Made by a program: the position numbers and the translations under genes. From Paratractidigestivibacter sp003150175 (GTDB taxonomy: Bacteria; Actinomycetota; Coriobacteriia; Coriobacteriales; Atopobiaceae), in NCBI RefSeq assembly GCF_964283195.1, contig NZ_CAXYLH010000006.1: 64,000 nt of DNA, one strand, 5' to 3'. Below, in pieces: positions 26,393 through 34,849 of the stretch; position 1 is the stretch's first letter; every line of letters starts with the position of its first letter. Under the pieces are notes generated by a model that worked only from the letters and a program-made list of their open reading frames with translations, had not been told where the DNA came from and did no database searches.

Positions 26393-27760
26393 TTACCTAG
26401 AGACGAAGGCGCCGGGGCGGGCGCCGGTCGGCTCGCCGTCCTGGGCGACGAACTCGCCGCCCACGTAGACGAGGTGGGCGCGGCCGCGGCAGGCGAATCC
26501 CTCGTAGGGCGTGTGGTCGACTGCCTGGTGCTGGGTGGCGGCGTGGATGGTCCAGCGCGCCTCGGGGTCCCAGACGCACACGTCCGCGTCAGCGCCTTCG
26601 GCCAGGCGGCCCTTGCGCGGCCACATGCCGAAAACCTTCGCGGGGTTCTCGCTCATCAGGCGGCAGAGCCCTTCGGGGCCCACCTGCTCGGCGAAGCTCG
26701 TGGCGATGAGCGCCGGGCGGTGCTCGATGCCCGCGCCGCCGTTGGGGATCTTGCGGAAGTCTCCGCGGCCGCGATCCTTCTGGCCATGGAGGTTGAAGGA
26801 GCAGTGGTCGGTGGCGATGGTGTCGATCTCGCCGCCTATGAGCGCCTCGCGCAGGGCGGCGACGTCGGCGGGCTTGCGCAGAGGCGGGCTCATGACGTAC
26901 TTCGCGCCGGCGAAGCCGTCGTCGCCTTCCTCCTTGTAGCGCGTATCGTCGAGCAGCAGGTACTGCGGGCAGGTCTCGACGTAGATGTTCTTCTGGCCGC
27001 GGGCCTTGGCACTGCGGATGGCCTCCAGGCCGAGCTTGGTCGAGAGGTGCACCACGTTGACCTTGGCGTCCCCCGCGAGGTGAGCGATGTAGAGCAAGCG
27101 GCTGATGGCCTCGGCCTCGCAGACGTCCGGGCGCGAAAGCGGGTGGCCCTCAGGGCCGGTGACGCCGGAGTCGAAGACGCGCTGCTGAAGGCGGTCGACA
27201 AGCGTGCCGTTCTCGCAGTGGACGCAAAGGATGCCGCCCAGGGGCTTTAGGGCCTCGAGGACCTCGAGCGTGTCCGCGTCGTCGAGGCGCAAGTGGTCGT
27301 AGGCGAAGTACGTCTTGAAGGAGCAGACGCCGTTCTCGCGCATGACGGCGAGGTCGCGGCGGTTGCGCTCGTTCCACTCGGCGAGGGCCATGTGGAAGGC
27401 ATAGTTGGCGGTGCAGGTTCCGTCGGCGCGCTTGTGCCACTCGGCGAGGGCGTCAGGCATGGTCACGCCACGGTCGGCCGTGGCGTAGTCGACGACGGTG
27501 GTGGTGCCGCCGCACGCCGCCGCGCGGGTGCCCGTCTCGAAGCTGTCGGCCGTCCAGTCCATGCCGGTCCAGCACTGCAGGTGCGTGTGGGCATCGATGA
27601 AGCCCGGGAACACCCAGCAGCCGCGCACGTCGACGACCTCGTCGCCCTCAACGGGCTCGATGTGGTCGGCCACGCGGGCGATCTTATTTCCATCGAGCGC
27701 CACGTCGCCCTCACGCACCCCCTCGGGCGTGACCAGGGTTCCGTTCGTAAGGATCCTCAT
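26393..27760 (-). CDS. hyuA: Dihydropyrimidinase/D-hydantoinase family hydrolase
   Basis: 455 residues from ATG 27760. A cyclic amidohydrolase: metal ligands HTH in FPGFIDAHTHLQCW, the carboxylated Lys in SFKTYFAYD, HCENG, VVHLSTK and TDHCSFN are all present. It corresponds to HyuA/YgeZ of the E. coli yge cluster and probably opens a cyclic ureide intermediate of purine breakdown. It lies 13 bases after the mocA-like gene and 67 before ridA. Confidence 0.9.
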   Translation of the reverse strand: MRILTNGTLVTPEGVREGDVALDGNKIARVADHIEPVEGDEVVDVRGCWVFPGFIDAHTHLQCWTGMDWTADSFETGTRAAACGGTTTVVDYATADRGVTMPDALAEWHKRADGTCTANYAFHMALAEWNERNRRDLAVMRENGVCSFKTYFAYDHLRLDDADTLEVLEALKPLGGILCVHCENGTLVDRLQQRVFDSGVTGPEGHPLSRPDVCEAEAISRLLYIAHLAGDAKVNVVHLSTKLGLEAIRSAKARGQKNIYVETCPQYLLLDDTRYKEEGDDGFAGAKYVMSPPLRKPADVAALREALIGGEIDTIATDHCSFNLHGQKDRGRGDFRKIPNGGAGIEHRPALIATSFAEQVGPEGLCRLMSENPAKVFGMWPRKGRLAEGADADVCVWDPEARWTIHAATQHQAVDHTPYEGFACRGRAHLVYVGGEFVAQDGEPTGARPGAFVSR

Positions 27761-27773
27761 AGCAAAGTCCTCC

Positions 27774-28703
27774 TTAAACCCTGAGGGCGGCCTCGAGCAG
27801 CTCGAGGTCCTCCCTCGTGTCCACATCATGAATCTCGAGCTCGCTTTGGGCCTCGACGACGCGGACGCGCACGCCGAGCTCCTGCCTGCGGGACAAAAGC
27901 GCGCTTCCGCCCTGGTCGCCCTCGAGAGCGGCGAGCGCGGGCAGCTCCTCGTTCGGCCACAGGATCGGGCTCGCGGGCGAGCCGTGCCACCCCAGCCGCA
28001 CGATGGAGCCGGGGTGCGTCTGGAAATCGGCGACGAGGGCGCGGACGCTCTCCTCCCGCAGTAGCGGTTGATCACCCGGCAGAAAGAGGCACGCGGGGAC
28101 GCCCGGCAAGGCCTTCAGCCCCTCGCGGATCGTGTCGGATTGGTGCGAGCCGGAGTGCAGGACGCAGCGCACGCCGACGGTCTCGCAGAGCTCCTCGACC
28201 TCCTCGGAGCGCGTGACCACGACGATGTCCAGGAGATCGTCCGGCAAAGCCGAGAGCGTGCGCTCGAGCACCGGCACGCCGACGAGCGGCTCGACGAGCT
28301 TCTGGGAGCCGAAGCGGCGGGCGAGCCCGGAGGCCATGACGACACAACCCACGCGCGGAACGTCGCAGAAGCCCGAGAAGCACTCGTTGAAGTTCCGCCG
28401 CAGGTCGTCGACGCAGGCGTGCTCGAACGCCTCGTAGCGGCCAAGAAGGTCGCGCGCCTCCGTGGTGAGACGGCTTCCTCCCCCGCCGGCGCCGCCGATG
28501 GTGCGCTCGGTCAGCTTGAAGCCGAAGGAAGCCTCGGCGGTCTTCACCAGGCGCGTCGCCTTGGTGTAGGCCATGCCCATGCTCGCGGCTGCAGACCGCA
28601 GGCTGCCCGTCTCCTCGATGCGGTGGAGGAGCTCGCGCGGGCCGGGGCCGAAGGCGCGCGAGCCCTCGTCGCCGAGAAGGTATGCCCTCAAGTCCGGCCT
28701 CAC
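27774..28703 (-). CDS. ModE-type DNA-binding domain fused to MocA-like nucleotidyltransferase
   Basis: 309 residues from GTG 28703, preceded by GGAAGGAGGAGG. Residues about 1-105 are a ModE-like winged helix (RELLHRIEETGSLRSAAASMGMAYTKATRLVKTAEASFGFKLTER). Residues about 118-309 are an NTP-transferase of the MobA/MocA type (GCVVMASGLARRFGSQKL, LFLPGDQPLL). MocA/YgfJ makes the cytosine dinucleotide form of molybdenum cofactor for hydroxylases. The fusion may sense molybdate or cofactor state and regulate the cluster, but the ModE molybdate-binding MOP domain is absent. Confidence 0.85.
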   Translation of the reverse strand: MRPDLRAYLLGDEGSRAFGPGPRELLHRIEETGSLRSAAASMGMAYTKATRLVKTAEASFGFKLTERTIGGAGGGGSRLTTEARDLLGRYEAFEHACVDDLRRNFNECFSGFCDVPRVGCVVMASGLARRFGSQKLVEPLVGVPVLERTLSALPDDLLDIVVVTRSEEVEELCETVGVRCVLHSGSHQSDTIREGLKALPGVPACLFLPGDQPLLREESVRALVADFQTHPGSIVRLGWHGSPASPILWPNEELPALAALEGDQGGSALLSRRQELGVRVRVVEAQSELEIHDVDTREDLELLEAALRV

Positions 28704-28807
28704 GCGCCTCCTCCTTCCAGTGGCCGAGTCTTTCTGAATAAAGCGGCGGCAAGCGTTGCCTTGCCGCCACAATAACGCTTACCTCGTACTATACACGCAA
28801 AGACGCG

Positions 28808-29752
28808 CTACGCATGAACGACGGTACCGGTCTTGCCGGCGATGCCGTCGGCCGCGCGGTCAAGCAGCGTGATGAGCGCGTTGCGGCCCGGCTTGGACTC
28901 GGCGAACTTGACGCAGGCCTCGACCTTGGGGAGCATGCTGCCCGGGGCGAACTGGCCCTGGCCGATGTACTCGCGGGCCTCGTAGGGCGTGAGGGAGTCG
29001 AGCCACTTCTGGTCCGGCTTGCCGAAGTTGACGGCGACCTTCTCGACGGCGGTGAGGATCACGAGGTAGTCGGCATCGAGGGACTCGGCCAAAAGCTCCG
29101 CCGCGAAGTCCTTGTCGATGACGGCCGCGGCGCCCTTGAGGTGGTGGTGCACGTGGGTCTGGAAGACGGGGATTCCGCCGCCGCCGCAGCAGATGACCAC
29201 GTGGTCGGCGTCGACGAGGCTGCCGATGGTGTCGAGCTCGACGATGCGCTTGGGCTTAGGCGAGGCGACGACGCGGCGGTAACCGCGGCCGGCGTCCTCG
29301 ACGAAGTCGTACCCGCGGTTGGCCTTGAGGTCCTCGGCCTCCTCGAGCGTCATGAAGGAGCCGATCGGCTTGGTCGGGTTCTTGAACGCGGGGTCATCGG
29401 GATCGACCTCGACCTGGGTCAGGACGGTGGTGACGCCGTGCTTGATGCCGCGGCACTCCATCTCCTCGCGCAGGGCGTTCTGGAGGTCGTAGCCGATGTA
29501 GCCCTGGCTCATGGCGCCGCAGACGGAAAGCGGGCACGGGATGTACTTCTCGGGGTCCGAGCGGGTAAGCTCGGTCATGGCGTTGGCGATCATGCCGACC
29601 TGCGGGCCGTTGCCGTGGACGACGACGACCTCGTTGCCCTGCTCCAGGAGGTCGACGATGGCGCGAGCCGTGTTCTGGACCGCGATCGCCTGCTCGGGCA
29701 GGTTCTTGCCGAGGGCGTTGCCGCCCAGGGCGATGACGATTCTTTTGCCCAT
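28808..29752 (-). CDS. arcC: Carbamate kinase
   Basis: 314 residues. Typical carbamate kinase: RIVIALGGNALG at the start, VVVHGNGPQVGM, and ICCGGGGIPV, with DKDFAAELLA and PGSMLPKVEACVKF downstream. It transfers phosphate from carbamoyl phosphate to ADP, giving ATP, ammonia and CO2. Beside ygeW it would harvest the carbamoyl group released in purine breakdown, the same pairing as yqeA in E. coli. Confidence 0.95.
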   Translation of the reverse strand: MGKRIVIALGGNALGKNLPEQAIAVQNTARAIVDLLEQGNEVVVVHGNGPQVGMIANAMTELTRSDPEKYIPCPLSVCGAMSQGYIGYDLQNALREEMECRGIKHGVTTVLTQVEVDPDDPAFKNPTKPIGSFMTLEEAEDLKANRGYDFVEDAGRGYRRVVASPKPKRIVELDTIGSLVDADHVVICCGGGGIPVFQTHVHHHLKGAAAVIDKDFAAELLAESLDADYLVILTAVEKVAVNFGKPDQKWLDSLTPYEAREYIGQGQFAPGSMLPKVEACVKFAESKPGRNALITLLDRAADGIAGKTGTVVHA

Positions 29753-29881
29753 AGGGCACCTCTCCTTAAACTAATGATGGCTAAGGCGCCAAGAAAAACA
29801 GCGCAATTCAGTGGGGCCCGCGCCCCGGTGGTTTCCCACCAAGGCGCAGGCCCTCAAACAAAGACGAGCTCAGACGCTGAT

Positions 29882-31081
29882 TTAGGCCTGGAACCAGCGC
29901 GGGGTCGCGCGCTCCTCGAGAGCCTTGAGCGTGGCGGCCGGGTCGGCGCACTTCTGGAGGAACATCATGGCCGCGATGGCGTACGGCTTGTAAGAGGCCT
30001 CCTTGTACATACCGTCGCGGTGCATGTCGAAGACGTCGGCCATGACCTCGCCGTGCTCGCAGGAGACACCGGAGATGTCGGCAGGCAGCGGGTGCATGAA
30101 GATGGTGTCCTGGCCATTAGCGGTCTTGGCCATGAGGTCGGTCGTGGAGCACCAATCCTTGTGCTCGGCGTTCTGGGCGAGGAGCTCCTTCTCGAGCGCC
30201 TTGATGCCGGCGTCGTCGCCCTCGGCGTAGAGGTTGGTGCGCTTCTCCATGCCGACGTAGGGAGCCCAAGACTTCGGGATGACGATGTCGGCGCCCTCGA
30301 AGGCCTCGGCCATGCAGTTGGACTGCTTGAAGGTGGTGCCGGACTCGGCGGCGTACTTCTTTGCGCGGTCGACGACCTCGGGCATCAGATCGTAGCCCTC
30401 GGGGTGAGCGAGGGTGACGTCCATGCCGAAGCGCGGCAGCAGGCTGATGAGGGACTGCGGGCAGGACAGCGGCTTGCCGTAGGAAGGCGAGTAAGCCCAG
30501 GTCACAGCGACCTTCTTGCCCTTGAGGTTCTCGAGGCCGCCGAACTCCTCGATGAGGTAGAGCATGTCGGCGGAGGACTGCGTCGGGTGATCGGAGTCGG
30601 ACTGCAGCGAGATCAGGGTCGGACGGTGATCGAGGACGCCGTCGGCGTAGGCCTGCTGGACGGACTCGGAGACCTCCTTCATGTACGCGTCGCCCTTGCC
30701 GATGTACATGTCGTCGCGGATGCCGATGACGTCGGCCATGAAGGAGATCATGGTAGCGGTCTCGCGGACGGTCTCGCCGTGGGCGATCTGGGACTTCTTC
30801 TCATCGAGGTCCTGGAGCTCGAGACCGAGGAGGTTAGAGGCCTTGGAGAAGCTGAAGCGCGTACGGGTGGAGTTGTCGCGGAAGAGGGACACGGCCAGGC
30901 CGGAGTCGAAGATCTTGGACGAGATGTTGCGCTCGCGGAGGTTGCGCAGGGCGGCGGCCACGGCATAGAGGGCGCGCAGCTCGTCGGTGGTCTTGTCCCA
31001 GGTGTGCAGGAAGTCGTCGCCGTACATGCCCTTGAAGTCAAGGCCCTCGAGCATGTCGACGTACTTCTGGATCTCGCTCAT
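29882..31081 (-). CDS. ygeW: YgeW, knotted carbamoyltransferase of unknown substrate
   Basis: 399 residues from ATG 31081 after AGGAGAGG. The carbamoyl-phosphate motif STRTRFSFSKASNLLG (about residue 70), the HPTQSSADM signature and HPLPADISG are intact. It is the YgeW group, distinct from ornithine and aspartate transcarbamylases, with a longer N-terminus. Family context and recent work on anaerobic urate breakdown suggest it works on a ureido compound, in the direction that forms carbamoyl phosphate (inference). Followed by arcC. Confidence 0.93.
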   Translation of the reverse strand: MSEIQKYVDMLEGLDFKGMYGDDFLHTWDKTTDELRALYAVAAALRNLRERNISSKIFDSGLAVSLFRDNSTRTRFSFSKASNLLGLELQDLDEKKSQIAHGETVRETATMISFMADVIGIRDDMYIGKGDAYMKEVSESVQQAYADGVLDHRPTLISLQSDSDHPTQSSADMLYLIEEFGGLENLKGKKVAVTWAYSPSYGKPLSCPQSLISLLPRFGMDVTLAHPEGYDLMPEVVDRAKKYAAESGTTFKQSNCMAEAFEGADIVIPKSWAPYVGMEKRTNLYAEGDDAGIKALEKELLAQNAEHKDWCSTTDLMAKTANGQDTIFMHPLPADISGVSCEHGEVMADVFDMHRDGMYKEASYKPYAIAAMMFLQKCADPAATLKALEERATPRWFQA

Positions 31082-31122
31082 ATTGATTCCTCTCCTATTG
31101 AGTGGCTTAAAGGTGAAGCAGC

Positions 31123-31166
31123 GGTGCAGGGACAGCCCCTCCACGGGGAAGGGACTGTCCCGGTGC
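31123..31166. repeat. GGGAC-type inverted repeat (copy 3)
   Basis: GGGACAG (31129-31135) pairs with CTGTCCC (31155-31161), with inner CCCCT/AGGGG-like pairing, between ygeY and ygeW. Related to the palindromes at 757, 4778 and 51490. Confidence 0.6.
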
Positions 31167-31174
31167 AAAGAAAA

Positions 31175-32560
31175 CTACTTGATGTCGTTGTCGGTGAGCT
31201 CGGCGCGGTAGGTGGTCGCGGAGCCGTCGACCTGGGACGGATCGTAGAGGTTCAGCGCAGCGACGTAGAGGGCGGCGCAGGTCGGGAGGTCCTGCTTGTA
31301 GGTAACCTCGTTGGGCGCGTGGGCCTGGGACTCGGCGCCGGGGCCGAAGCCGACGCAGGGGATGCCGTAGCGGCCCTGGATGGAGACGCAATTCGTGGAG
31401 AAGGTCCACTTGTCGCACAGGGGACGGCCGGCGCGCTTGTCCATGGACTTCTCGCAGCCGATGCGCTCATCGCCGAAGAGAGCCTTGTGAGCATCGACGA
31501 GGGCCTTGACGTGCGGCGCGGACTCCTTGTTGATCCACGTCGGGAAGTAGGCCTCGGTCTCGTAGACCTCGCCGGTCCAGGACGGACGGTCGTACATGTA
31601 CATGGAGACCTTGACGTCGTCGCCGTACTTCTTGACGGCGGGCAGGTTCTCGACCTCGGCCAGGCAGGACTTGTAGGTCTCGCCGGCGGTCATGCGGCGG
31701 TCGATGGAGATCGCGCAGGAGTCCGCGACGGCGCAGCGGGACGGCGAGGTGTAGAAGATCTGGGAGACGGTGCAGGTGCCGCGGCCGAGGAAGCGGGCGT
31801 CCTCATAGTGGTCGGGGTTGTACTTGGGGTCGAGCATCTTGACGAGGCCCTTGACGTCGGTGGACTCGTCGCAGCCGTTGTTGTTCAGCTTGCGGACGTC
31901 GGCGATGATGTCGGCCATCTTGTAGATGGCGTTGTCGCCGCGCTCGGGAGCGGAACCGTGGCAAGAGGTGCCGTGGACGTCGACGCGGATCTCCATGCGG
32001 CCGCGGTGACCACGGTAGATGCCGCCGTCGGTGGGCTCGGTGGAGATGACGAACTCGGGCTTGATGCCGTCGACGTTGTAGATGTACTGCCAGCACATGC
32101 CGTCGCAGTCCTCTTCCTGGACGGTGCCGACGACCATGACCTTATAGCCCTCGGGGATGAGGTTCATGTCCTTCATCATCTTCGCGGCGTAGGTCGCGGA
32201 GGCCATGCCGCCCTCCTGGTCGGAGCCGCCGCGGCCGCCGATGAGCTGGTCGTCCTCGAAGCCCTCGTAGGGGTCGAAGTCCCAGTTGTCGCGGTTGCCG
32301 ATGCCGACGGTGTCGATGTGGGAGTCGATGGCGATGATCTTGTCGCCGTCGCCCATGAAGCCCATGACGTTGCCGAGGTCGTCGACCTTGACCTCATCGA
32401 AGCCCAGCTTCTCCATCTCGGCCTTGATGCAGGCCACGACCTCGCCCTCCTCGCAGGACTCGGACGGGTGAGAGATCATGGCGCGCAGAAACGCGGTCAT
32501 GTCCTTGCCGTAATCCTGGGCGGTCTTCTTGATGAGCTCGAAATCCAGATCCTTAGCCAT
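31175..32560 (-). CDS. ygeY: YgeY, M20-family metallohydrolase
   Basis: 461 residues from ATG 32560. The M20 zinc-peptidase fold is shown by IAIDSHIDTVG (first metal site), GTVQEEDCDG (catalytic Glu pair), and the dimerisation region GHRGRMEIRVDVHGTSCHGSAP. E. coli YgeY belongs to the same cluster and is thought to hydrolyse an amide or ureido bond of a purine-derived intermediate. Located between ygeX and ygeW in one transcription unit. Confidence 0.92.
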   Translation of the reverse strand: MAKDLDFELIKKTAQDYGKDMTAFLRAMISHPSESCEEGEVVACIKAEMEKLGFDEVKVDDLGNVMGFMGDGDKIIAIDSHIDTVGIGNRDNWDFDPYEGFEDDQLIGGRGGSDQEGGMASATYAAKMMKDMNLIPEGYKVMVVGTVQEEDCDGMCWQYIYNVDGIKPEFVISTEPTDGGIYRGHRGRMEIRVDVHGTSCHGSAPERGDNAIYKMADIIADVRKLNNNGCDESTDVKGLVKMLDPKYNPDHYEDARFLGRGTCTVSQIFYTSPSRCAVADSCAISIDRRMTAGETYKSCLAEVENLPAVKKYGDDVKVSMYMYDRPSWTGEVYETEAYFPTWINKESAPHVKALVDAHKALFGDERIGCEKSMDKRAGRPLCDKWTFSTNCVSIQGRYGIPCVGFGPGAESQAHAPNEVTYKQDLPTCAALYVAALNLYDPSQVDGSATTYRAELTDNDIK

Positions 32561-32621
32561 TGTTTGCCTTTCTATGCGATGGCCAACCAGTAACAAGATA
32601 AGGGGCTAGCAAAATAGTGAG

Positions 32622-33836
32622 CTAGCAGGTGGGGTACTCGCCCTCCCAGACGATGCGGCGGTACTGCTCGGGGTCGGTGTCGCCCTCGGTCGAGAAGCAC
32701 AGCACGGAGCTCGTCTTGTCGAGGCCCAGGGCCTCCTTGAGCTCGGCGTACTCGGGGTCGAGCATGAGGGTCTCGACGAGGCCCGTGGTGACGGCGCCGG
32801 ACTCGCCGGAGATGACGCGGGGGTCGCCCTTCTCGGGGGCGCCGAGGGTGCGCATGCCGCGGGCGGTCACCCAGTCGGGGCAGCTGACGAAGGCGCTCAC
32901 GTGGTTGCGCAGGATGTCCCAGCCGAGGATGTTCGGCTCGCCGCAGCACAGGCCGGCCATGATGGAGGGCATGTCGCCGTCGACGATGCGGGGCTCGCCG
33001 TCGCCGGCAGCCGCGCCCTTGTAGAGGCAGGCGGCGGGGGCGCACTCGGCGACCACGAAGGTGGGCGGGTTATCGGGATAGAGGTTCGTGAAGTAACCGA
33101 CGACGGCGCCGGCCAGCGAGCCCACGCCCGCCTGGACGAAGACGTGCGTCGGCCGGTTGATGGCCATCTCGCGGAGCTGCTCGGAAGCCTCGGAGGCCAT
33201 GGTGCCGTAGCCCTCCATGATCCAGGACGGGATCTTCTCGTAGCCCTCCCAGGCGGTGTCCTGGACGATGACGCCGCGCTCGCAGGCGTCGGCCTCGGCG
33301 GCCGCCATACGGACGCACTCGTCGTAGTTGACCTCCTCGATGGTCACCTTGGCGCCCTCGGCGGCGATGTTGTCGAAGCGGGGCTTCGTGGAGCCCTTGG
33401 GCATGTGCACGACGGCCTTCTGGCCGAGGCGCTTGGCGGCCCAGGCCACACCGCGGCCGTGGTTGCCATCGGTGGCGGTGAAGAAGGTCGCCTGGCCGAA
33501 GTCGCGGGCGAGCTCGTCGGAGGTCAGGTAGTCGTAGGTGCACTCAGCGACGTCCTTGTGGGTCTCGTCGGCGATGTAGTTGGCCATCGCGAAGGAGCCG
33601 CCGAGCACCTTGAAGGCGTTGAGGCCGAAGCGGTAGGACTCGTCCTTCACGCACAGGTTGCCGAGGCCGAGGCGCGCGGCCTGGCCGTCCAGGCGCGCGA
33701 GCGGGGTCACGGAGTACTGCGGGAAGCTCTTGTGGAAGGCGCGTGCCTTCTTCACGTTCTCGAGGGACATGATGCCGAGGTGAGCATCATCGCTCTTCGG
33801 CATCTCGTTGATGGCCCACTTGATCTTCTCGCTCAC
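32622..33836 (-). CDS. ygeX: Diaminopropionate ammonia-lyase YgeX
   Basis: 404 residues. I chose GTG 33836, eight bases after AAGGAGAGG, because it gives MSEKIKWAINEM, matching the family start. The PLP lysine lies in SYRFGLNAFKVLGG, and ATDGNHGRGVAWAA is the Asn-Gly substrate loop. The enzyme converts 2,3-diaminopropionate to pyruvate and two ammonia via aminoacrylate. It is the first gene of the ygeX-ridA series, directly behind a good promoter with an operator-like palindrome. Confidence 0.95.
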   Translation of the reverse strand: MSEKIKWAINEMPKSDDAHLGIMSLENVKKARAFHKSFPQYSVTPLARLDGQAARLGLGNLCVKDESYRFGLNAFKVLGGSFAMANYIADETHKDVAECTYDYLTSDELARDFGQATFFTATDGNHGRGVAWAAKRLGQKAVVHMPKGSTKPRFDNIAAEGAKVTIEEVNYDECVRMAAAEADACERGVIVQDTAWEGYEKIPSWIMEGYGTMASEASEQLREMAINRPTHVFVQAGVGSLAGAVVGYFTNLYPDNPPTFVVAECAPAACLYKGAAAGDGEPRIVDGDMPSIMAGLCCGEPNILGWDILRNHVSAFVSCPDWVTARGMRTLGAPEKGDPRVISGESGAVTTGLVETLMLDPEYAELKEALGLDKTSSVLCFSTEGDTDPEQYRRIVWEGEYPTC

Positions 33837-33902
33837 GTTGCCTCTCCTTCTTTCGGTGGTTCCCTTTACCGGTCGCTTGCCTTTGACTTTTTGTTTGGTC
33901 AG

Positions 33903-33954
33903 CAAACAATCAGTTTGTATTTCCAAATATAAGCATGGGTTTGCTCGGATTCAA
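33903..33954 (-). promoter_or_regulatory. ygeX promoter with operator
   Basis: On the minus strand TTGAAT (33954-33949), a 17-base spacer and TATATT (33931-33926) form a strong sigma-70-type promoter. The palindrome CAAACAATCAGTTTG (33903-33917) lies at the transcription start, where a repressor could block. The same motif occurs upstream of other purine genes at 42238, 47856, 57750, 57770, 57898 and 57936. Confidence 0.7.
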
Positions 33955-33976
33955 GGGTTGATTTACCCGGTCGGCT

Positions 33977-34010
33977 GAGCGTTGCGTTAATTTCCGTGAA
34001 CGCAACGCTC
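33977..34010. terminator. Inverted repeat upstream of the ygeX promoter
   Basis: GAGCGTTGCGTT (33977-33988) and its exact complement (33999-34010) with a 10-base loop, in the gap between the 162-residue gene and ygeX. It probably ends the upstream transcript, though the T-run is poor; an operator role is possible. Confidence 0.45.
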
Positions 34011-34154
34011 ACCGATGTTTTCGCGCCGTTCCCGGCATTTGACGCGCACGCAATGTGGAGGTGCTTTGACGAAGAGAGGCCCGCCCCGCGCACAGGGGAA
34101 CCATGCGCCGAGCGGGCCTCAACGAGCATTTAAGCCTGGTGCGTCGGGGCGCGG

Positions 34155-34643
34155 TCATGCCCCGTTCCCCCAGTCGATGATGATCGTGGAGTCGTCCATC
34201 TTTCCGTTGCCCTTGTCGGAGCCGTCGCCCACGCTCACGTCGTAGCCCAGCCGCTCGAGGTCGTGGACGAAGCGGGCGAGCTGCGTGGAGTACTCGTTGA
34301 GCAGGCGCGCGGTCTGGATCGGGCTGATCATGTCCTGCGGGCGGCCGTAGATGATGTCGCAGATCGCGTCGGCGACATAGGTGTTCGAGTTGCCCACGAG
34401 GTCGTTGTAGAAAGAGTTGCCCTCGCCGGCGCAGTCGATGTCGCTCGGGGCGAACTTGACCGAGAGGTGCGTGCGGCCGAACTTGGAGTAGGTGCGGATG
34501 CGGGTGTCGGTGCGCCCGATGGCGTTCTTTATGGCCCAGCGCATCGCGGAGGCGGAGAGCGTGTCGTTCGCGGCGGTCTCGCGGTCGGGGCAGGCCTCCG
34601 CCGCGAGCTTTCGGGCTTCGTTCGCGTTGATGATGTCGAGCAT
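34155..34643 (-). CDS. Hypothetical protein within the purine cluster
   Basis: 162 residues from ATG 34643, behind GGAAG. The protein starts MLDIINANEARKLAAEA, has no signal or membrane segment, contains a middle stretch GRTDTRIRTYSKFGRTHLSVKFAPSDIDCAGEGNSFYNDLV and ends with a short strand TIIIDWGNGA. I do not recognise the family. It sits between guaD and ygeX on the same strand, separated by 206 bp from guaD, so it may be its own unit. A role in purine metabolism is possible only by location. Confidence 0.7.
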   Translation of the reverse strand: MLDIINANEARKLAAEACPDRETAANDTLSASAMRWAIKNAIGRTDTRIRTYSKFGRTHLSVKFAPSDIDCAGEGNSFYNDLVGNSNTYVADAICDIIYGRPQDMISPIQTARLLNEYSTQLARFVHDLERLGYDVSVGDGSDKGNGKMDDSTIIIDWGNGA

Positions 34644-34849
34644 GCGCTTCCCTTTCTGCGTCCCGTCGCATATCCGAGCAGAAGCATACTCGATGCGCGG
34701 GGCGCGGAAGGGCGCCGCGCGGGCAAAAGCCCGCGAACGGCGGCGCGAACGGCGGGGGTCCCTGCCGCGCCGCGGGGCCGGGCCCCGTTGGCCAAGCTGC
34801 TGCCCGCGCCCGCTGCCCGCGCCCGCTTCCGGCGTCGCCGTCGCCTCCG

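Noticed and set aside
28814..32593. A 1259-codon open frame on the + strand
   Set aside because: Antisense shadow of arcC, ygeW and ygeY; low-complexity Val/Leu/Gly/Asp composition and no domain.
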